From: Psychrobacter nivimaris
Lineage (GTDB): Bacteria > Pseudomonadota > Gammaproteobacteria > Pseudomonadales > Moraxellaceae
NCBI RefSeq assembly: GCF_009812035.1
Contig: NZ_VZIZ01000031.1
Span: forward strand, 1-64,000
Reading direction: 5' to 3'
Length of the DNA: 64,000 nt
Part shown: in pieces, positions 19,394 through 29,004 of the stretch
How positions within the stretch are numbered: position 1 is the first letter of the stretch
How the letters are laid out: each line of letters starts with the position of its first letter
The notes under the pieces: generated by a model
Told to the model about the DNA's origin: nothing
Databases searched by the model: none
What the model saw: the letters and a program-made list of their open reading frames with translations, nothing else
Translations under genes and position numbers: made by a program

Positions 19394-22150
19394 TCAAAAA
19401 TATATTACGCTATTATGCTCTTTCTGAACGGTAAGACTGGCTAATAGCGCTTCCTTTAATGCTTCCAGTCTATCAGGTGAGAGTGGCTTATCGTTTTGAT
19501 CACTGATATAAAACATATCCTCAGCACGCTCACCTAGAGTAGTAATACGCGCAGCATGTACTTCGATTTGCTCTTGCAAGAAAACTTGCCCAACTCGCGC
19601 CAATAGCCCTGGCTGATCAAGCGTTTCTAAGCTCAAGATGTGCTGATCTGATGCTTCATTGAATTCAAAGTTAATCACCGTTTTTACTTCAAAGTGTTTT
19701 AACTGACGCGGCATACGCTTGTTCGTCAGTTTAAGTACGGTAGGGTCTTTGAACGAGTCAATTAAGCGTTGTTTTAGCTCTTGTTGGCTCTCCTCATCAA
19801 CCAGCAATGTGCCACTAGGATCTAGCAATACATAAGAATCCAAAGCAAAATCACGGGTCGCTGTGATAATGCGTGCATCTAATACATCAAGATTCATCTG
19901 ATCAAATACTGCCATAGTAACGGCAAATAGGTTCATTTGATCTTGGGTATAAACAAAGACCTGTACCGCATCAAGTGCCAATTCGCGATGTTCACGCAAA
20001 ACGACCAATGGTGGACTATCAGCATTAGAGGCCAATCCAATCGGTGGGTGATTCAAAATAGCTTCAGTATGCCATAAGATATCTTCTGCAATTTCTCGCA
20101 AGAAATACTCATCGCCCAAGTCATCCCATAGACGCAATACTTCATCGCGATTCATATGTTGGTTGTTGACATTATCTAGCATCGTCAACGCTTGCTTGCG
20201 TGTGGCGCTAATCATATCTTGACGATTGGTAGGCGCATCGATATCAGCGCGCAAGATGCGCCGAGTTTGTGAGTATAGCTGTTTCATGAGGGTCGCCCGC
20301 CAGCTGTTCCATAGCTGTGGGTTAGTCGCATTCATATCAGCCACCGTCAGTACATACAGATGGTTTAGATGAGTCACGTTACCGATGAGATCAGAGAAAA
20401 TAGTCACCACTTCAGGGTCTGAGATATCTTTTTTCTGTGCAGTAATCGACATAAGAAGGTGATAGCGCGTGAGCCAGCCTACTAAATTCGCATCAGCCAA
20501 GCTCATACCATGCGATAAGCAAAACTCAATCGATTCGGTTTGACCAAGTTCACTATGATCGCCGCCACGGCCCTTAGCAATATCATGGAACATGGCTGCC
20601 AGCACCAAAATCTCTTTACGCTCGATACGCTGAAAGATAGAGCTGACCAGTGGAAACTCTTCTTGAAAGGCTGGATCTGTAAATCGATGCAAAATTCTAA
20701 TCAAAAATAAGGTATGCGCATCTACTGTATAACGATGGAACAAGTCATATTGCATGAGGCCAGTGACTTGCGCAAAAGCGGGAATATAGTTACCCAATAC
20801 TCCATAGCGATTCATAGTACGTAGACGATGGAATAGGTAGTTTTGTTCTTTTAGATTCGATAAAAACAACGCTTTGTGCGTAGGATTGTCTCTATATATC
20901 TGATCGATGCCGCGTGCGGCAATTTTGAGTGCGCGCAGGGTATGAGTGCGAACTTTATCGATGCCATGCTGACCCATCAATAAAAACATCTCTAATATAG
21001 ACTCAGGGTGCTGTGCAAAAACTCGATGATGCGCAATGGCAATCTGGTTGCCAATACGGTTGAATCGCGCATTTATAGGCTGTTTTTTTGGACGTTCATC
21101 GTCAGGCAGCTGCGGCTCTATGATCGTTTCATAATAATGATTGGTCAGCATCTCAGACAGTGTTGATATCTGCATCGCACAGCGATAATAGTCGCGCATA
21201 AACCGTTCGACCGCAGCATTAGGCTGGTCATCAGGCTGGGTCTCGTAGCTCATTAGCTGAGCGATCTCACGCTGATAGTCGAATAACAGCTTGTTTTCAT
21301 TACGGCCTGTTAGTACATGTAAGTAATGACGAATTTGCCATAAATACCCTTCAGCAAAGCTCAACTCATCAAATTCTTTTTCGGTCAAAAAGTTCTGTTG
21401 CACTAAATCATATAGCTTGCTCACGCGAAAATAACGCTTGGTGACCCAGCCGATGATATGGATATCACGTAGCCCGCCTGGTGCTGTTTTGATATTGGGT
21501 TCAAGGTTGTACTCGGTGGCGTTGTGCTGCAAGTAACGCGCTTTGGATTCTTCCATTTTTACATCAAAAAAGGCGCGCGGAGACCACTGTTTATTGACGA
21601 TTTGAGCGGGCATGTCTTGCAAAGCTTCATTACCGATTAGGAGTCGAGCCTCTAGCTGAGCACTGGCAATCGTATGATCAAGCGCTGCCTCTAGCGCATC
21701 ATTAACACTACGTACAGAGAGCGCAGGCTCTAGTCCTATATCCCATAGTAGAGCGACCAGTTTATCGATTTTACTACTGGCATCAGTACCTATTTCACCA
21801 GGAGACAGAAGCAAAATATCAATGTCTGAATAAAGCGATAGCTCACCGCGCCCGTAACCACCAGTCGCAAAAAATGCCAAATCAGTCTTATCCAACTCAA
21901 ACCATTTAAACAATGCAATCAATAGGCTATCGATAGCGCAAGCACGCGCTGCAACCAGTTGGCGAATATTGGTGCCACGTTCTAGTGAGCGGCTGATATC
22001 GTCGTTGATCTGGGCCAACCATTCAGGAATGCCAAGTAGATTCTTGTCTGTCATATTTTTGGCTGACAGTGGGGATGAGTCTGTCGCCACCTCACTTGGT
22101 AGTATCGGTAAAGGCGTCAAATCAACAGAGGCGATATCACAATTAAACAT
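19394..22150 (-). CDS. glnD: [Protein-PII] uridylyltransferase / uridylyl-removing enzyme
   Basis: A 918-residue bifunctional nitrogen sensor that uridylylates PII when glutamine is low and removes UMP when it is high. The nucleotidyltransferase domain has GGYGRGELSLYSDIDILLL (about residues 97-115). A nucleotidyltransferase-associated domain follows. The HD phosphohydrolase domain shows AAMFHDIAKGRGGDHSELG (about 515-533). Two ACT domains close the protein: DVLDARIITATRDFALDSYV (about 735-755) and GLLARVGQVFLQEQIEVHAA (about 860-880). Length matches the family. It is downstream of map on the same strand, but a terminator intervenes, so it probably has its own promoter within 22151-22357. Confidence 0.97.
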   Translation of the reverse strand: MFNCDIASVDLTPLPILPSEVATDSSPLSAKNMTDKNLLGIPEWLAQINDDISRSLERGTNIRQLVAARACAIDSLLIALFKWFELDKTDLAFFATGGYGRGELSLYSDIDILLLSPGEIGTDASSKIDKLVALLWDIGLEPALSVRSVNDALEAALDHTIASAQLEARLLIGNEALQDMPAQIVNKQWSPRAFFDVKMEESKARYLQHNATEYNLEPNIKTAPGGLRDIHIIGWVTKRYFRVSKLYDLVQQNFLTEKEFDELSFAEGYLWQIRHYLHVLTGRNENKLLFDYQREIAQLMSYETQPDDQPNAAVERFMRDYYRCAMQISTLSEMLTNHYYETIIEPQLPDDERPKKQPINARFNRIGNQIAIAHHRVFAQHPESILEMFLLMGQHGIDKVRTHTLRALKIAARGIDQIYRDNPTHKALFLSNLKEQNYLFHRLRTMNRYGVLGNYIPAFAQVTGLMQYDLFHRYTVDAHTLFLIRILHRFTDPAFQEEFPLVSSIFQRIERKEILVLAAMFHDIAKGRGGDHSELGQTESIEFCLSHGMSLADANLVGWLTRYHLLMSITAQKKDISDPEVVTIFSDLIGNVTHLNHLYVLTVADMNATNPQLWNSWRATLMKQLYSQTRRILRADIDAPTNRQDMISATRKQALTMLDNVNNQHMNRDEVLRLWDDLGDEYFLREIAEDILWHTEAILNHPPIGLASNADSPPLVVLREHRELALDAVQVFVYTQDQMNLFAVTMAVFDQMNLDVLDARIITATRDFALDSYVLLDPSGTLLVDEESQQELKQRLIDSFKDPTVLKLTNKRMPRQLKHFEVKTVINFEFNEASDQHILSLETLDQPGLLARVGQVFLQEQIEVHAARITTLGERAEDMFYISDQNDKPLSPDRLEALKEALLASLTVQKEHNSVIYF

Positions 22151-22356
22151 GAGTGTTATCCAGTTAAGAGTTTAGAAATAGAACGTTCGAGCTGAGCGCT
22201 ATTGGGCATCTAATGTACTGATGGCTAATAAAAGTCACGAATAGCAATTATCAATAAAAGTGCTGATAAATATATCAATAGAAGTTATCAGGTCATCTGA
22301 GTATAAAGACAAAGCGCCTATAAGCACAATACTCAATATGCCCTAATTAAAGACCA

Positions 22357-22384
22357 AAAAAAAGACCGCCTAAGCGATCTTTGA
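22357..22384 (-). terminator. Rho-independent terminator after map
   Basis: Read on the minus strand, AAAGATCGC and GCGGTCTTT pair (one G-U wobble) around a short loop and run into a tract of about nine T. It starts a few bases after the map stop codon. Confidence 0.88.
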
Positions 22385-22389
22385 TTGTA

Positions 22390-23187
22390 CTACTGCGTCA
22401 AAAAACTCAAATCTTCTTCTGGGCGCGTGGTAAAGACTTCACAGCCATTGTCCGTCACCACCATGGTATGTTCCCACTGTGCTGACAGCTTGCGGTCTTT
22501 AGTAATCGCCGTCCATTCGTCCGGCAAAATCTTGGTCTGCCACGTGCCTTGGTTAATCATCGGCTCAATGGTAAAAGTCATGCCCGTTTTTAGCTCAAAG
22601 CCTGTGCCTTTTTTACCATAGTGCATGACTTGCGGCTCGTGATGAAACTCATCACTGATACCGTGACCACAAAACTCGCGCACGATACTAAAGCGCTCAG
22701 GCTCGACCACTTCTTGAATAGCGGCGCCGACATCGCCCAAGCGCGCGCCGTTTTTGACCACACTCATGCCAGCATATAGCGCGTCTTGTGCGACTTTGCA
22801 GATACGCTGCGCCATGATAGAACCATTGCCAACGATCCACATTTTTGAGGTGTCGCCATAGTAGCCATCTTTGATGACAGTCACATCAATATTGATGATA
22901 TCGCCATCTTTGAGTAGCTTGCTTTCTGTTGGGATACCATGGCAGACCACGTGATTGACTGACGTACAAATAGATTTTGGGAAACCATTGTAGTTAAGCG
23001 GCGCAGGAATGGCCTGCTGCACATTAACGATATAGTCATGAGCGATTTGGTTAAGCGCTTCGGTACTGACGCCAACTTTGACGTGCTCGTCGAGCATTAC
23101 CAGAACATCACTAGCGAGTTTACCGGCCACGCGCATTTTTTCTATGGCGTCGGCGGACTGGATAAGAGATTTTTTAGTCATCATCAT
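22390..23187 (-). CDS. map: Methionine aminopeptidase, type I
   Basis: A 265-residue metalloprotease that removes the N-terminal Met from nascent proteins. Metal-ligand regions are visible: INIDVTVIKDGYYGDTSKMW (two Asp), EFCGHGISDEFHHEP (His), GMTFTIEPM (Glu) and QWEHTMVVTDNG (Glu). The length is typical of type I enzymes. The three consecutive ATG codons at the start leave the exact initiator open; the longest is reported. It ends at a clear terminator. Confidence 0.97.
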   Translation of the reverse strand: MMMTKKSLIQSADAIEKMRVAGKLASDVLVMLDEHVKVGVSTEALNQIAHDYIVNVQQAIPAPLNYNGFPKSICTSVNHVVCHGIPTESKLLKDGDIINIDVTVIKDGYYGDTSKMWIVGNGSIMAQRICKVAQDALYAGMSVVKNGARLGDVGAAIQEVVEPERFSIVREFCGHGISDEFHHEPQVMHYGKKGTGFELKTGMTFTIEPMINQGTWQTKILPDEWTAITKDRKLSAQWEHTMVVTDNGCEVFTTRPEEDLSFLTQ

Positions 23188-23479
23188 CTGTCTTATAATT
23201 ATGGGTTTAATGTAGATAGATTATATCATAAATGGATGAATGGCAGTTTCATGTTAAGTGATAGTGAACCTATCATTATTATTGACAATAGTTACTTTAC
23301 AGCCCCATTTGAGCCGTTATGACCCTCCAGTCACGATGATGTATTCATATTTTGACAATTTAGTTGAATCTTGTAAAAGATAGAGGTAATGTAATTTTGC
23401 ATGCTAAAGGGATTAGCAGCAATTTTTACTGTAGTTGTGCAGTAAAAATAACCAAATCAATGATAACAAGGATGTTGTT

Positions 23480-24556
23480 ATGACGCTTTCTTTGTACATT
23501 CGTGCAGCTCTCACACCGAAAACATTGTTACCAATACTGGGTTCAATCAGTGCTGGTGTGCTTCTAATGACCATGCAAACCACTTCTGCTCAAGCTGCAG
23601 GACAATACTATAATTGTGCCAATGCTAACGGTTGCAAGTTGGTAGACAGTAAATACTTCACTTCTAGTTACACTAAAACTCAATATCCAGTCGTCTTGGC
23701 ACATGGGCTTGGCGGCTTCACAACGCTATTTGGGGTCATTGATTATTTTAATGGGATTCCAGAAGACTTGATGAAAGGTGGCTCAGAGGTATATACCACC
23801 AAAACGTCAGCGGTCAATAACAGCGAAGTTCGAGGTGAGCAACTGCTACAACAGGTCAAGACCATTGCTGCCATTTCAGGTGAGTCTAAAGTTAATTTGT
23901 TTGGACACAGTCAGGGCGGTATAGATATCCGTTATGTCGCTGGCGTCGCGCCAAAGTACGTGGCTTCAGTAACCGCAGTATCAAGTCCGGAGCAAGGCTC
24001 AAAAACCGCTGATTTTGTTAAAAATGTCCTTGAGCCAAATAATACTTCTGGAGAGCCATCCAATGTCATCACCCAGCTAGTATCAGGCGTGTTTAATCTG
24101 ATTGGTGGCTTTACAGATATTGGTTCTGGTATCAGTTTCAATCAAATTCAACAACAAGATGGCTGGCAAGCGCTCGTGGCTCTATCTACCGATGGTGCTG
24201 CTAAGTTCAATGCCAAATTTCCTGCAGCAATGCCAAAAAACTATTGTGGTCAACCGACTAGTACGGCGGTCAATGGCATCAAGTATTATTCGTTTAGTGG
24301 CGTTGGGCAAATAACGAGCGCACTTGACCCTAGCGATTATCTATTGGCCGCAACGGGCGTACCATTCGCAGGGGAGTCTAATGATGGATTGGTATCTGCT
24401 TGCTCAAGTCGTCTTGGCTATGTGATTCGTGATAATTATAGAATGAACCATTTGGATTCCGCTGACCAAGTCTTGGGTCTGACGGCATGGGGAGAGTCTG
24501 AGCCAAAATCTATCTATCGTACTCAGGTAAACCGTCTGAGAAACGCTAACCTATAA
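23480..24556 (+). CDS. lipA: Secreted triacylglycerol lipase, class I (foldase-dependent)
   Basis: A 358-residue alpha/beta-hydrolase lipase of bacterial family I.1/I.2. An N-terminal signal peptide ends near TTSAQAA (about residue 40). The oxyanion loop is VVLAHGLGGF (71-80) and the nucleophile is Ser144 in FGHSQGG. Asp302 (in ESNDGLVS) and His324 (in RMNHLDS) complete the triad. DNYRMNHLDSADQ resembles the calcium-binding region, and Cys256 and Cys308 match the disulfide of Pseudomonas LipA. AAGGA at 23470 favours the ATG at 23480 over the longer frame from 23435. The foldase gene follows 46 bases downstream. Expected export is by Sec and type II secretion. Confidence 0.93.
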   Translation: MTLSLYIRAALTPKTLLPILGSISAGVLLMTMQTTSAQAAGQYYNCANANGCKLVDSKYFTSSYTKTQYPVVLAHGLGGFTTLFGVIDYFNGIPEDLMKGGSEVYTTKTSAVNNSEVRGEQLLQQVKTIAAISGESKVNLFGHSQGGIDIRYVAGVAPKYVASVTAVSSPEQGSKTADFVKNVLEPNNTSGEPSNVITQLVSGVFNLIGGFTDIGSGISFNQIQQQDGWQALVALSTDGAAKFNAKFPAAMPKNYCGQPTSTAVNGIKYYSFSGVGQITSALDPSDYLLAATGVPFAGESNDGLVSACSSRLGYVIRDNYRMNHLDSADQVLGLTAWGESEPKSIYRTQVNRLRNANL

Positions 24557-24602
24557 GCTGAACTACAAAATAAGAATATTCATTGATTGAGAAATATCGT
24601 TT

Positions 24603-25715
24603 ATGTCAAATAACCGCCGTCCAGCCTATGCAACAATTGCTATCATCGCCGTGGTTATCATAGCCACAGCGGCGGTTATTTTGTGGTTCAAGCCTAGTAA
24701 CGATGTAAATTCAACTTCAACTTCAATCAAATCCTCCGTCTCCGATAATGAGAATATCGAGTCAGTGACAACTGAGTTGGCTGCGGGACAAGTCGTAAAA
24801 GCGACAATGACACCCAGCCAGTCTCAATTTGTCACAGGATTAGAAAATTTACCACGCTCATTAAAGGGCACCCAGATTGATGGTGAAATCATCATCGATG
24901 AAAATAAACAGTTGGTCGTCACTGAAGGTCTGCGGCGTTTGTTTGATTATTTTTTATCCGCCCTAGGTGAGGAAGAAGAAGCGGTTATATTTGCCCGTGT
25001 GGAGAGTTATATTCGCCATCACACACCAGAGCCTGCCGCTAGCCAAGCGGTCACTATTTTTAATCAATATGTTGCTTACCTTAAAGCACTTCCTGAGATA
25101 GAAAAGCGCTATGGTAATCTGCAATTACAGGCGACCAAAAGTGGTGAGCTGGACTTGAATGCAGTTGCCCAACAAAAACAAGATATCGCTAATCTACGTC
25201 AGCAGTATTTTGACAAACCAACCATCACAGCATTTTTTGGCGCAGAGGATGATTACGATAATTATAGTATAGAGATGGTCAGAATTGACCAAAATAAGCA
25301 GATGTCTGACGCACAGAAACAAGCTGCCCGTCAGGACTATATCAGTCGATTGCCAGAGAATGCTACTAAAGCCAATATCATGCAACAAGCCAATATTAGC
25401 GAGTTGATGACTCGCACTGAACAGATGAAAGCTCGCGGTGCAACGCCCGAGGAGTTATATAATATGCGCCGAGAGCTAGTCGGCGCACCAGCAGCAGAAA
25501 GGCTGGCACAAGTAGATCAAGAAGACACTAATTTTGACCAACGCTTCACCCAGTATGAAACTCAAAAAACCCGCTTATTAAGCCAAGGTGTCAATGCCGC
25601 CCAAGCGCAAATTCAGATAGATCAGCTTGAACAGCAATTATTTAATGACACTGAGCGTAAGCGTCTAGATGGTTATGCAGCATTACAACGACAGCAAGCT
25701 GTCAATAATCCCTAA
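24603..25715 (+). CDS. lifO: Lipase-specific foldase (Lif)
   Basis: A 370-residue steric chaperone that stays in the inner membrane and folds the lipase in the periplasm. One N-terminal membrane anchor covers about residues 9-28. A variable Ser/Thr-rich linker follows to about 60. The family signature RLFDYFLSA (112-120) is intact, and the rest is the long helical bundle with many Gln/Glu. It is next to lipA, the usual order. Length fits the family (about 340-380). Confidence 0.93.
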   Translation: MSNNRRPAYATIAIIAVVIIATAAVILWFKPSNDVNSTSTSIKSSVSDNENIESVTTELAAGQVVKATMTPSQSQFVTGLENLPRSLKGTQIDGEIIIDENKQLVVTEGLRRLFDYFLSALGEEEEAVIFARVESYIRHHTPEPAASQAVTIFNQYVAYLKALPEIEKRYGNLQLQATKSGELDLNAVAQQKQDIANLRQQYFDKPTITAFFGAEDDYDNYSIEMVRIDQNKQMSDAQKQAARQDYISRLPENATKANIMQQANISELMTRTEQMKARGATPEELYNMRRELVGAPAAERLAQVDQEDTNFDQRFTQYETQKTRLLSQGVNAAQAQIQIDQLEQQLFNDTERKRLDGYAALQRQQAVNNP

Positions 25716-25725
25716 TTACCGTCAA

Positions 25726-25803
25726 TAGTTATCGTCAATAGTTATCGTCACTAGCTATCGTCACTAGCTATCGTCACTAGCTATCGTCAATAACCATCGT
25801 TGA
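25726..25803. repeat. Six 13-bp tandem repeats downstream of the lipase operon
   Basis: The units are TAGTTATCGTCAA, TAGTTATCGTCAC, TAGCTATCGTCAC (twice), TAGCTATCGTCAA and a decayed TAACCATCGTTGA. They begin 11 bases after the foldase stop codon. There are no spacers, so this is not a CRISPR array. The rest of the 399-base gap to the next gene (25804-26114) shows no further gene and should hold the promoter of the META-domain lipoprotein gene. Confidence 0.9.
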
Positions 25804-26114
25804 TACGGATAGATAAAGTAAGCAAGATTATAGTTAGCAGCTCATTTAGGTACTGGCAAGAGCAAGTAGTCAGATATTTGCAAAGTAGTACAAAATGCAT
25901 TCCGAATAACTACCCAGTTTATGATGACACCTCCCTGTGAGTCATGCACAATATTGCCATTGTTTAGAGCATTAAATAAAACAATAAATGAATCATAATA
26001 AGTCCGAGCTTTTACTATACCTATGAGAGCTTATCACTTGTCTATCAGCGCTGATGGCTCATGCAGATAGTGTGTTTAGTAAAAGTATCGGATGCAATAA
26101 AGCTAGGAATTGAT

Positions 26115-26600
26115 ATGAAGAACATGACTAAAGTAATGATGGCCGCGACATTGGCAGTTGGTACGCTTGCTGCGGGTTGTCAGACGACGAACTTGCCTGC
26201 GCCAGTTAACCAACCAATCACTGCAGATGTTCTGCAAGCACACAACTGGCAGCTCGTTGATGCCAAACGTAGCAATGGTGATAAAGTAACGCAATTATTT
26301 TTTGACCCAGCCAAGCCTTTAACGTTGAGTTTTATGAATGATAACGGTAGAGATTACGTGGCATTTATGAATACCTGTAATAACATGGGTGCTGGATATA
26401 GCGTTGCAAATGGTGAAGTCGAGATTAAAAACGGCATCAGTACTATGATGGCATGTCCTGAACCGCAAGCCAGCTTTGATACTGCTGCCTTAGCTACTGT
26501 AAAAGGTGAATATAGCCTTAGTAAGAATGCCAACAATGTGCCTATTTTGACCATTAAAAACGATGATCAAGTCGCTTATTTTAAAGCCGTTGCGAAGTAG
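26115..26600 (+). CDS. META-domain lipoprotein
   Basis: A 161-residue probable lipoprotein. A short signal sequence ends in the lipobox TLAAGC (Cys at about residue 18). The remainder resembles the META/HslJ fold: LQAHNWQLVDAK, then NTCNNMGAGYSV and a TMMACPEP turn with conserved cysteines. AGGAAT before the ATG at 26115 supports this start; an upstream in-frame start at 26061 would bury the signal peptide. HslJ-type proteins are stress- or novobiocin-related in E. coli, but no specific role can be given here. A terminator follows. Confidence 0.8.
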   Translation: MKNMTKVMMAATLAVGTLAAGCQTTNLPAPVNQPITADVLQAHNWQLVDAKRSNGDKVTQLFFDPAKPLTLSFMNDNGRDYVAFMNTCNNMGAGYSVANGEVEIKNGISTMMACPEPQASFDTAALATVKGEYSLSKNANNVPILTIKNDDQVAYFKAVAK

Positions 26601-26698
26601 CTTAATGATTGAGTAAACAGTTTGACTGGTTCGTGAACTTAAGTAATTAGAGTTGCTCGTTTGAAGTTACTCATGTGAAGTTGCTCTTTTTGAAACGC

Positions 26699-26732
26699 AA
26701 AATGCCTCGCTATCAAGTGGGGCATTTTTTTA
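26699..26732 (+). terminator. Rho-independent terminator after the META lipoprotein gene
   Basis: AAATGCCTCGC and GTGGGGCATTT pair around a TATCAA loop and run into seven T. Confidence 0.87.
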
Positions 26733-26891
26733 TCCAAAATTTAGTCCAGTTTAGGTTACACTAGAGTAATGTTTCTGTAATATCTTTGATTTTTTAAATT
26801 GATGGTGATGGCTCTGAATTTATGTCGATAACGATCGCTTTCTTAGATATTTATAAGACTTTTATCATCAAGCTCTGTTGGATATGACGCT

Positions 26892-27926
26892 ATGCTGAAA
26901 ACTGCCATAAATAAAACAACCATATGTAAAGGGAGTCTATCTAAATCAAACATAGATAGACTAATGATAAAAGCACCTATTGCCATCGGCGTATTTGCTG
27001 TGCTTACCGGTTGCCAGACATTACCTAATACCTCAGTAAAAAAGCCAATCAGTACCGTTGAGACCAGTCCGCTGACTGCACGTATGCCAGTGATTGATCG
27101 CCAAGGATATATTGCCTATATAGAAGAGCAGGGCGTAGGTACGGCGAAAGTATCGACACTCTATAGCATTCGTCCTGACGGTAGCGATCGTCAGCTCATC
27201 GATCAGCTTAATGGCTATATCTATGCGCCAGCATGGTCGGCAGACGGACAACTGCTTGCCTATAGCAAACAAGCCCCGCGTGAGCATCCCAAAATTTATA
27301 TTTATGATCGTAGTAGCAATACGCGCAATCTAGTGGTAAATGCTGAAGGCAGTAATATGTCAGCGTCATTCTCACCCGATGGTCAAGATTTGCTTTATAG
27401 CTCTACTGTCGGTGGTAATGCTGATATCTATAAAATGCGTCTGAGTGATGGAAATACCCAGCAGTTAACGACCCTGCCGAGTACAGAGGTACAGCCCAGT
27501 TATGCTGCTGATGGCAAGAGCTTTGTCTATACCAGTGATAAAGTCCGTGCTGGACGACCGCGAATTTATCGTTATGACTTCGCTACGGGCAATGCGACAG
27601 CTGTATCAACAAATGGGTATGTGGCCAGTCCTCAGCTTAGCTTAGATGGTCAGCGTATGGCTTATCTAAATGGTCGCAAGGCGGCTGTCATGACCTTGAC
27701 GACTGGGCAAGTGGTCAACCTGGCAGAAACAGGGCTTGATGAGCCCGCACGTCTATCTCCCTCTGGCAATTATGCCGTCTATCCAACTCGCCACTTGAAT
27801 GTGGGCGGGCAAGCAGCAAGCCAAAATGGTGGTAGTCTAGTTATCCATTCGCTGTCAGGCAATACCAGCTATGCCATTAGTGGTCAAAATGGTGGAGTCG
27901 TGCGCTCACCGATATGGGGTCGTTAG
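26892..27926 (+). CDS. TolB-like PD40 beta-propeller lipoprotein
   Basis: A protein of 344 residues at most, with a lipobox VLTGC (Cys41) after a hydrophobic stretch. The mature part is built of PD40/TolB-type repeats: YAPAWSADGQLLAYSK, MSASFSPDGQDLLYSS, VQPSYAADGKSFVYTS and ASPQLSLDGQRMAYLN. It lacks the TolB N-terminal domain and is shorter than TolB (about 430), and no tol-pal genes are near, so it is not the Tol system TolB. An internal ATG at 26964 would give a more usual signal peptide length. Function is unknown, probably an outer-membrane-anchored binding scaffold. Confidence 0.8.
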   Translation: MLKTAINKTTICKGSLSKSNIDRLMIKAPIAIGVFAVLTGCQTLPNTSVKKPISTVETSPLTARMPVIDRQGYIAYIEEQGVGTAKVSTLYSIRPDGSDRQLIDQLNGYIYAPAWSADGQLLAYSKQAPREHPKIYIYDRSSNTRNLVVNAEGSNMSASFSPDGQDLLYSSTVGGNADIYKMRLSDGNTQQLTTLPSTEVQPSYAADGKSFVYTSDKVRAGRPRIYRYDFATGNATAVSTNGYVASPQLSLDGQRMAYLNGRKAAVMTLTTGQVVNLAETGLDEPARLSPSGNYAVYPTRHLNVGGQAASQNGGSLVIHSLSGNTSYAISGQNGGVVRSPIWGR

Positions 27927-28068
27927 AGAAGTATGTCTCATGCCGTGATATGTATATAAACTTATTTGTAAAACAACATAAGTTTATAAATATTAAGTGA
28001 AGTGCCTCAGCTTTTGTAGTAGGTTATTACAAATAGAAGATTAGGTTCACAAAGGGAGAACCCGCGTA

Positions 28069-28725
28069 ATGCAAGAGGCTTTTTTCGTGTTTATCACCAA
28101 AATAAGTTTATATCCAACGATTGTTTTCACCGGTCTTGTGATGTTCGTTACTCTATATTGGGTAGTATCTTTACTCGGCATGGCAGATATGGACAGCGTG
28201 GATGTTGGAGAGACAGGTAGTGATGCTGCTGTCTCTGATTTATCATCGACCGGTTTTTTTACAGGTCTCATGTTGAAGTTTGGTCTCTACGGTGTGCCTT
28301 TAGTCATTATATTAAGCTTAATTAGTTTAATCGGTTGGTTGTTGAGCTATTTGTATACCAGTTTTTTACATCAAAATTTTGACTCTGGTGTTCTGTATTA
28401 CGTGTTTGGCACAGGGGCACTAATATTCGTATTGGTCGTTTCTATGTGGCTGACAGGCATGATCATTTCACCCATTCGCAAAAATATTGCCAGAATCCCC
28501 AAACGTAATTCTGCTAATAATGTAGGCAAAATCGCGATTGTGCGCACACTTAGTGTGACGGACAAGCACGGTGAGGCAGAATTGAATGATGGCGGTGCAG
28601 GTTTGATACTCAAGGTTCGTTCAGACAACAGTACTAGCTTACTGAAAAAGGGCGATAGAGTGATGTTGATCGCGTATTTAGAAGAAACACATACCTATCA
28701 AGTCGCTCGTGTTGAAGATAAATAA
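28069..28725 (+). CDS. yqiJ: YqiJ-like membrane protein with C-terminal OB-fold
   Basis: A 218-residue protein with three membrane segments (about residues 14-38, 62-95 and 108-132). The C-terminal soluble domain (about 150-218) looks like an NfeD-type OB-fold, with NNVGKIAIVRTLSVTDKHG and KKGDRVMLIAYLEETHTYQV. In E. coli, yqiJ precedes yqiK exactly as here. NfeD-type proteins act with flotillins at the membrane. The ATG at 28069 has AAAGGGAGAA upstream. The 279-base gap to the flotillin gene may hold a second promoter. Confidence 0.85.
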   Translation: MQEAFFVFITKISLYPTIVFTGLVMFVTLYWVVSLLGMADMDSVDVGETGSDAAVSDLSSTGFFTGLMLKFGLYGVPLVIILSLISLIGWLLSYLYTSFLHQNFDSGVLYYVFGTGALIFVLVVSMWLTGMIISPIRKNIARIPKRNSANNVGKIAIVRTLSVTDKHGEAELNDGGAGLILKVRSDNSTSLLKKGDRVMLIAYLEETHTYQVARVEDK

Positions 28726-29004
28726 TTATAAATCGTTTAGTCGATACGACTTTCTATCATCGCTTTTAGCATAGAGTAAACTCGAAAATTAGATAAGCGC
28801 TGATAAACAATAAACAGATATTGAGCTAAAAAATCTCTATTTTTCACATCATACGAACGGTTTTAAATTTAGTTATTGTTGGTTCAACTAGTTTAGATAT
28901 GAGAAAGGCAAGTGAAACTGCTACATAGAGTAGTTGAGCAAGCCGGACCGAGCATCTGATAGATATAGAACTGACTATAGAATGTTTCAATTAAAGGAAT
29001 AAAC

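Noticed and set aside
25726..25803. Possible CRISPR array
   Set aside because: The 13-bp units are contiguous with no spacers and no cas genes are in the window.
26892..27926. Tol-Pal system protein TolB
   Set aside because: It lacks the N-terminal domain, is too short, is a lipoprotein, and has no tol or pal neighbours.
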